Assembly: GCA_039720395.1 (NCBI GenBank)
Contig: CM077820.1
Span: 56,240,196 to 56,304,195, forward strand
Origin: Liquidambar formosana
Taxonomy: Eukaryota; Streptophyta; Magnoliopsida; Saxifragales; Altingiaceae
Direction: 5' to 3'
DNA length: 64,000 bases
Shown: positions 58,911-64,000 of the stretch, piece after piece
Numbering within the stretch: position 1 is the stretch's first letter
Layout: each line of letters begins with the position of its first letter
Notes under the pieces: generated by a model
What the model saw: the letters and a program-made list of their open reading frames with translations, nothing else
The model's database searches: none
What the model was told of the DNA's origin: nothing
Position numbers and translations under genes: made by a program

Positions 58911-59467
58911 CTAGTTGGTGCACACGTGCGTTGCACGTGGCTTTTTGTTTTTTTTATTATGAGAAAAAGTTATCACATTTTGTAAAGAAACACTTACCAA
59001 ACAAGACAGAAGACGTTGTTAATGGAGAAAGAAGAATTCAGAATCCTGCTGTTAATGGAGAAAGTAGAATTATGTAAGTGGTATATGTTAAGGTTTAGGG
59101 TTTTATACAAATTTGATTTCCTATTTATGTAGTTTTACGAATTAAAGTATACGAATTATAGTATACTTTGAATTCCTATTTATAAATTCCTATTTATATT
59201 TATGTGTTTTACATTCTTATTTCCTATTCCAATCAATGTACTGTGTGTATGGGTAGAATTATAGTATACTTTGAATTCCTATTTATATTATATTTATGTG
59301 TTTTATATTCTTATTTCCTCTTTATGTGTTTTATATTTTATATTCCTATTTCCTCTTCCAATCAATGTACCATGTATAAGGGTAGCGATGTATTTAAAAT
59401 ATAAAATAAGGGTATATTAGTCAATTAAAAGCTTTTTTGACTTTCAGCCTTTTATAGGTAGTATAGA
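58911..59467 (-). mobile_element. Non-autonomous Helitron
   Basis: In minus orientation it starts TCTATACTACCTATAAAAGG and ends in a hairpin (CACGTGCAACGCACGTG) plus CTAG. It is inserted between A (58910) and T (59468). Copy A keeps the unoccupied site TGTTAATATATTT at about 13841. Its ends match the Helitron at 13.2 kb. The interior repeats the AATTCCTATTTATA and TGTGTTTTATATTC blocks, so it has grown by internal duplication. Confidence 0.9.
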
Positions 59468-59816
59468 TATATTACTATTTTTATTTAAAAATTAAATATG
59501 GGGTAATAGAGATTGTCAAAAGGTACGGTCCTAATTTGTTTATTGTTTAATTTTTTTCATTCTTTTGATTCCAATTCTATATGGCTCATAAGTGAACGAT
59601 GAAGATCCCCAATTTAATTATCATCTCTTTAGTCTAAATTCTCAAAAACATAAAAATGAGCCATGAACCAGAGATACACTAATGTAATTGATGATTTAGT
59701 CTATATAAAAGGATAGTTACAAAAGACATAATAATATTTTCACATGGCTCTGCTAGTGCAGCCCTAGAATTTTTGGTGCAGATCTGGTCCAATCTATATG
59801 TTTGGCCAGCCTTCTT

Positions 59817-61160
59817 TCACCCATTTACTGGAATCAGTCGCTCAATCTGTTTCCCACCACCTTCCTTCTCCAGCTGCAAACAATACTTGCTAAACATTTC
59901 TGGTGTTACATGGAGTCTAAATTCCAAACTGAACAAGAACTTTAATTCCAAGCTGTTCATCTCTGCAGTGCTAACTCCTCCCACTTTGGCATAGTATGCA
60001 TTGTTATAACCCCTGGAATTCAGAGGGATTTTCTGTTTTAGATACTTTAGAGTAACCATATAATAGGTTCCATAAGGTTTAAAATCTATTAAAAGAAGAA
60101 AAAGAACTATGGAATAATAAGGTACTCAGGATATATAGAAAGAGTTAAAGAACACTTTTTTTGTTTTTGTTTTTGTTTTCATTCTTTATTGGAAGAACTC
60201 CAATAGCACTAGCTGTTGTGTCACGTCATTGAGCTGACATGGTACTACGAGCTAATGGAACACAGTAGAAATTAAGACTTTATCATATAGTTGTTAGATG
60301 TCAAATTTCCAGCCGGTAGCAACATACCTTTTTCTATCCCAAAATATTTGAATTATACACTCTTTTTGCTGTATTTTGATTTATTAGCTTGTAATACCAC
60401 GCTATTAAAGACTTTCTCCACTATTATTTCTGTACACATGAAGGCTTTAGATCTTAGAAATTAATTAGCATATGAAAGGAAATGAAAATACTTTAAATTG
60501 CTCACAAATTAATGGACTCCCTCGATCCCTAGATATCACGAAGCTTTTTCCTTTTCTTTTCTTCCATGTTTTCCAAGATCCAAAAAGGGCAAAAGATAAA
60601 GACCAGCCTAATTTATCATCATCTATATCCAAACTAAAAGCATGGCCAAGAATTATGTAAAAGGGATACTGGCCGCAGCCTTTCCGAAAGAACAAAGCCC
60701 AACTTCTCATATTAAACATATTGCATATGCATGGTCATTAACTCAATACAATTTCAGCTATGTATACTTACACATCATCTATAAATTTTGCAGCCACCAT
60801 TACGCTTGTGATTAGAAGCCGGTGAACATTGAGATAAGTCAGAAAACCATCAGTCCTCTGAAGGAATCCGTCCATGTATATATATGCAACAACAAAGCAG
60901 GATGGGCTGCGGCGCAAGTACTTGAAGATGCGTTCAATGTATTGTCGAATGCTCATGGCGGGTCTTCTTGAACCATGAAAAACAGTAACAACATCTTTCT
61001 TTTTCGATAGCTCTAAGAACTTCTCATTTCTTTGAATGGATCTTTCAAGAACTAAGGAAAGAAGGGATAACACTCGCGGAGTTTTACCTGTTGCATCCAA
61101 CCCTAAAGCTGAATAAGTCTCCAGTTCTACAGCCTGGTTATTGGGTGTCGATGATCCCAT
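59817..61160 (-). CDS. CYCU: Cyclin-U (P-type cyclin) gene, two exons, intact
   Basis: Exon 1 is 61160-60772 and exon 2 is 60012-59817, with a 759-base GT-AG intron (GTAAGT donor, CAG acceptor). The joined frame is 194 codons, typical of plant CYCU4/CYCP proteins. The start MGSSTPNN is the first ATG. Next come [26 protein letters not shown], then the cyclin box core [40 protein letters not shown], and across the intron [20 protein letters not shown] and [20 protein letters not shown]. Members of this family bind CDKA and are often tied to phosphate or growth signals. Two paralogous fragments (15.2 kb and 6.0 kb) are pseudogenes. No stop or shift was seen. Confidence 0.93.
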
Positions 61161-61753
61161 ATCCAATCGATCAGAGCTGCAATGGATATTGTTTGTTGCA
61201 AATTACTGGAGTTGGGTCTCTCTTTTTAGGTTTCTTTCCTTCTACAATTTTCAAAATTCTTGGGAACAAATGAAACTAACTTTATCTATGTTATTCTTTT
61301 CTTTAATGAAATGCCACCATGGAATATACATATGCAACCTAAGAAATAAAAGAACTACATTCCCATTAGGCAAATTGGACAACTTTCCTCAAAGTTCCCT
61401 ACTGATTGAAGCAATACCAAAGAATTTCAACAGTGGTATAGACTAAGGCATGTAAGAAACACAAAAAAGAATGAGAAGAAAATATAGAAATATGACAACT
61501 TGCAATGAAATATGACAACTTGGCTGATCAAAAAAATAAAGAAGAAATATGACAACTTAGAAGCCACTGGGGCTAGCTGGCTAGCCTAGCTAGTCCTAGT
61601 GGTGAGGAAATGCAGGATAAAGGGTAGGATTAAAATAGGTTATGGGGTCGTATCCTTTTAATTATACTAAATAAATTAAAAAATAAAAATTGACAACTTA
61701 AGGGCATGTATTAGATATAGTTGCAATGGGGCAAGGTGCAAGACAGGTGTGGA

Positions 61754-62241
61754 CAGTGGCGGATCTAGGAATTTATCCTAGGGGGGGCGACTTTGTTTGG
61801 ATATAACTGTTTAATTTTTTTTCTTTCTAATTCTATAAATTAAATAATCATTGGAAGTAGTATTCTTTATATAATAAAAATTAAAAAGAACAAAGAAAAT
61901 TGTTTAAACTTAATAATTAACACAAAAACTTAAATATTCATTAATAATATATATATTTGATGAAATAATGTATGTATTAAACCCAAAAAGGGCAAAGCCC
62001 AAGGACAGGAGACATAACTTGAGTAAAACATGAGTAAGAGACTAAAAGCTATTTATATAAAGGGGCAAAAAAGGAAAGAGAGAAGAGTAGGGGGGGTCAA
62101 TTATAAAATCAAAGGGGTCAAAAATATATTTTAGAGGGGGCATATTTAAAATTATAGGCAAATATGTATACCAAAAAAACGAGTTCCAATGAGTGAGGGG
62201 GGTCAATTGCCCCCCCTGGCACCCCCCTCCATCCGCCCCTG
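61754..62241. mobile_element. Non-autonomous hAT element (Tip100-like ends)
   Basis: Left end CAGTGGCGGATCTAGGAATT; the right end is inverse to CAGGGGCGGAT. The perfect 8-bp duplication GGTGTGGA flanks it (61746-61753 and 62242-62249). CAG-type ends with GGGGCGGA and an 8-bp duplication fit the hAT superfamily, Tip100 branch. Copy A has the unoccupied site near 16245. It is 488 bases, with no transposase. Confidence 0.9.
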
Positions 62242-62759
62242 GGTGTGGAAGTATCACAGGTCATACAACGCACTAAATGTCGAGCATAAATGGGAAACTC
62301 ATGGACTTAGAGCTCAAAACTCCAATGCTTTTTTTTGTTTTTTTGTTTTAAGTTAGTGAAATTGCCGTTTGACATTGGAGCATTTTGTTCTTTTGAATTA
62401 AACCCTAATGACAAACTTATTTTGTTCAAATATTGTAAGAGGATTTTGGATATTATCCTAAAAATATTAATTTTTTTTATTGGTTTATTCGGTGAAAATT
62501 GCTTTGATTTTGTCCATCCAATTACAAGTTGCCTATTTAAATATAATATTTGCAAATTTGTTAACAAATTTCGCAGTAGTACACCTGATAAATCCTGATT
62601 CTCAAAGGCTAATTCCGGGTTCAAACCCCGGCTGCGGAAATTTTATTTTGTTCAGGCTTTTAATTTTTTCAGTCCACTGAAAGCATGGGCCAGCATGTGT
62701 CGAGGCCCATCAGGACCAGTGTGGATGCAAAAGCATGGGCTAGGGTCTAACAGGCATTA

Positions 62760-64000
62760 GCCATCATACTACCTTTATAAGGCCCATAATTAAAAGTTGT
62801 TAGCGGGCTTTTATTGGCAACCCAAGACTTGCTTTTTAGTTTCTATCCCTCACTTATTTTAAATTTCTCAAGGTTTTATAAAAAATTATAAATTTTTTTT
62901 TTTTTGAAAACTTGTAAATTATCTACTTGAAAATATCATTTTGAATAATTTTATAAAGAAAAGTTTTCCAAAATCATTGTTTAAGTGGATTTTTTTTTGG
63001 CTATTTTACATTCTTTATTTCATTTTTACATAAATAGAGACTAAAAATAATAAAAAAATTTCACTTAAACGACAAATTTTGAAACTGAATCATCGAAAAC
63101 CCTTGGTTTAAGTGATCGGCAAACATATCACAAAGCCTAAAAGAGGTCCAAGAAAAATAGAAGAGAAGAAAATAGTGACGGATAAACATCACTCTCATGC
63201 ACGAGATTCTCCGATCAAATCTTGAGAGGGGAATTAAGGGCCTTTGGGGAGGGATACCCCGTAAAATACGTGGGGCGCCTATGGACCCTAGCGGGCATTC
63301 TCATTGGAGGAAAAAAGATTGAAAATTAACTCAATGGGTTGGTTAGGAAAGTCAAGCCATGTGGCTTTTCTGGTCCATATCTACTTCAAAGAACCATCTT
63401 TTTATCCTTGTAAGATTCCAAGACTCTCTTGAACACTTCAATAAAATTCCTCAAAGTCCGAAGTAGTGCTTTGATATGGTCAGCAAATCCTAACCATTCA
63501 CCACAATTGCATTCAAAACGGGACCCACTAATAGATGCATGCACATCTAGAAACCTCATTCCCACTTGTAATTATTCCTTGTGTGTTGGATAAATTTATT
63601 AGTAGTTTCATTCACCAGCTAGTATATGAATTATAGAATGGAATGTTGTTTGGTATAAGGATTAAATTTATTAGATTCATAAGTTAGAGTTGAGGTGAAT
63701 TTCGAAATCAATCTTAAGTTCGAAGTAAAAGAGATTAAATCATCCTACTATTATTGTGACATCAAGCGGTAACCATATTGATTGATTTTGTGAGGCATTT
63801 TCTTAAATTTTTCTAGATTTTTCTAGCTTAACCCTCAATTTGGTTCATGGATTTTCCCAAGGAAAAAAAAGGTTAAGGAAAAAAAATGCAACGGAAAGAA
63901 AATGAAAGAAAAAGATGAAATCATACCAGGTCAAAATTATTTCAATTATTCTTCTTCTATCAATTTTTTCATTGCAACCAAATAAGAAAAAGTACAATTC
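62760..64000. other. Intergenic sequence, no gene seen
   Basis: AT-rich with A and T runs. I see no transposon end, RNA gene or coding exon that I can support. Confidence 0.6.

Larger units (their letters stand above)
58250..62760. repeat. Segmental duplication copy B (partner at 9.88-16.90 kb)
   Basis: Same order of blocks as copy A, ending with the GGCCCATC-AGGACCAG and GCATGGGCTAGG words. Copy B carries the intact cyclin-U gene, a Helitron and a hAT element that copy A lacks at those places. It lacks the MULE-like element, the copy-A Helitron and the tandem duplications. Confidence 0.85.

Noticed and set aside
62615..62631. tRNA T-arm-like hairpin CCGGGTTCAAACCCCGG (also at 16731-16747)
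   Set aside because: Fits a T arm or SINE B box, but no D arm, anticodon arm or matching 5' acceptor lies upstream in either copy, so no tRNA gene is called.

Overview
This window is nuclear DNA of a flowering plant, probably a eudicot. The grounds are AT-rich intergenic sequence, GT-AG introns, a plant-only U-type cyclin, a plant F-box/DUF295 gene and plant transposon families (Ty1/copia, TRIM, L1-type LINE with a zf-RVT tail, CACTA, Pack-MULE-like, Helitron, Tourist, Stowaway, hAT). The species cannot be fixed from the sequence. The stretch is gene-poor. Only one protein-coding host gene looks intact: a two-exon cyclin-U gene on the minus strand at 59.8-61.2 kb. Two further host genes are recognisable but broken: an F-box/DUF295 gene at 22.9-24.5 kb, hit by a TRIM element and a frameshift, and a multi-exon CHY/CTCHY/RING (MIEL1-like) E3-ligase pseudogene at 26.3-28.8 kb.

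Layout. 0-0.5 kb: remnant of a LINE zf-RVT tail. 0.5-5.8 kb: a complete Ty1/copia element with LTRs, PBS, PPT and a perfect 5-bp target duplication. Its 4.2-kb gag-pol frame has no frameshift but six in-frame stops, all TAG, and its leader carries about 16 tandem copies of a CCACGTCA-type motif. 5.8-9.6 kb: LINE tails, a Stowaway-like MITE and a cyclin-U fragment. 9.9-16.9 kb: segmental-duplication copy A, with tandem repeats, a MULE-like element, a Helitron and a cyclin-U pseudogene. 17-22.6 kb: Tourist MITEs, a decayed LINE, a 24-base G run, a foldback and a tandem duplication. 22.9-28.8 kb: the two broken host genes with one TRIM in each. 31-33 kb: a repeated first-exon-like module and a MULE-type MITE. 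33.1-35.8 kb: a copia element with a large internal deletion. 36.4-42.8 kb: a CACTA-type element flanked by arrays of hairpin repeats. 44-45.7 kb: three more copies of the first-exon-like module. 49.9-56.4 kb: a full-length but dead L1 LINE with a 19-bp target duplication, followed by a 5'-truncated relative. 58.2-62.8 kb: segmental-duplication copy B, holding the intact cyclin-U gene, a Helitron and a hAT element.

The two duplicated segments (A and B) explain much of the window. They share long non-coding stretches and the cyclin-U locus, but each has gained different transposons, so one copy often preserves the empty site of an insertion in the other. In copy A the cyclin has been cut down by an internal deletion that joins exon 1 to exon 2; in copy B it is intact. 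A third scrap of the cyclin 5' end lies just right of the first copia element. All similarity statements come from reading the sequence by eye; no alignment or database search was run.
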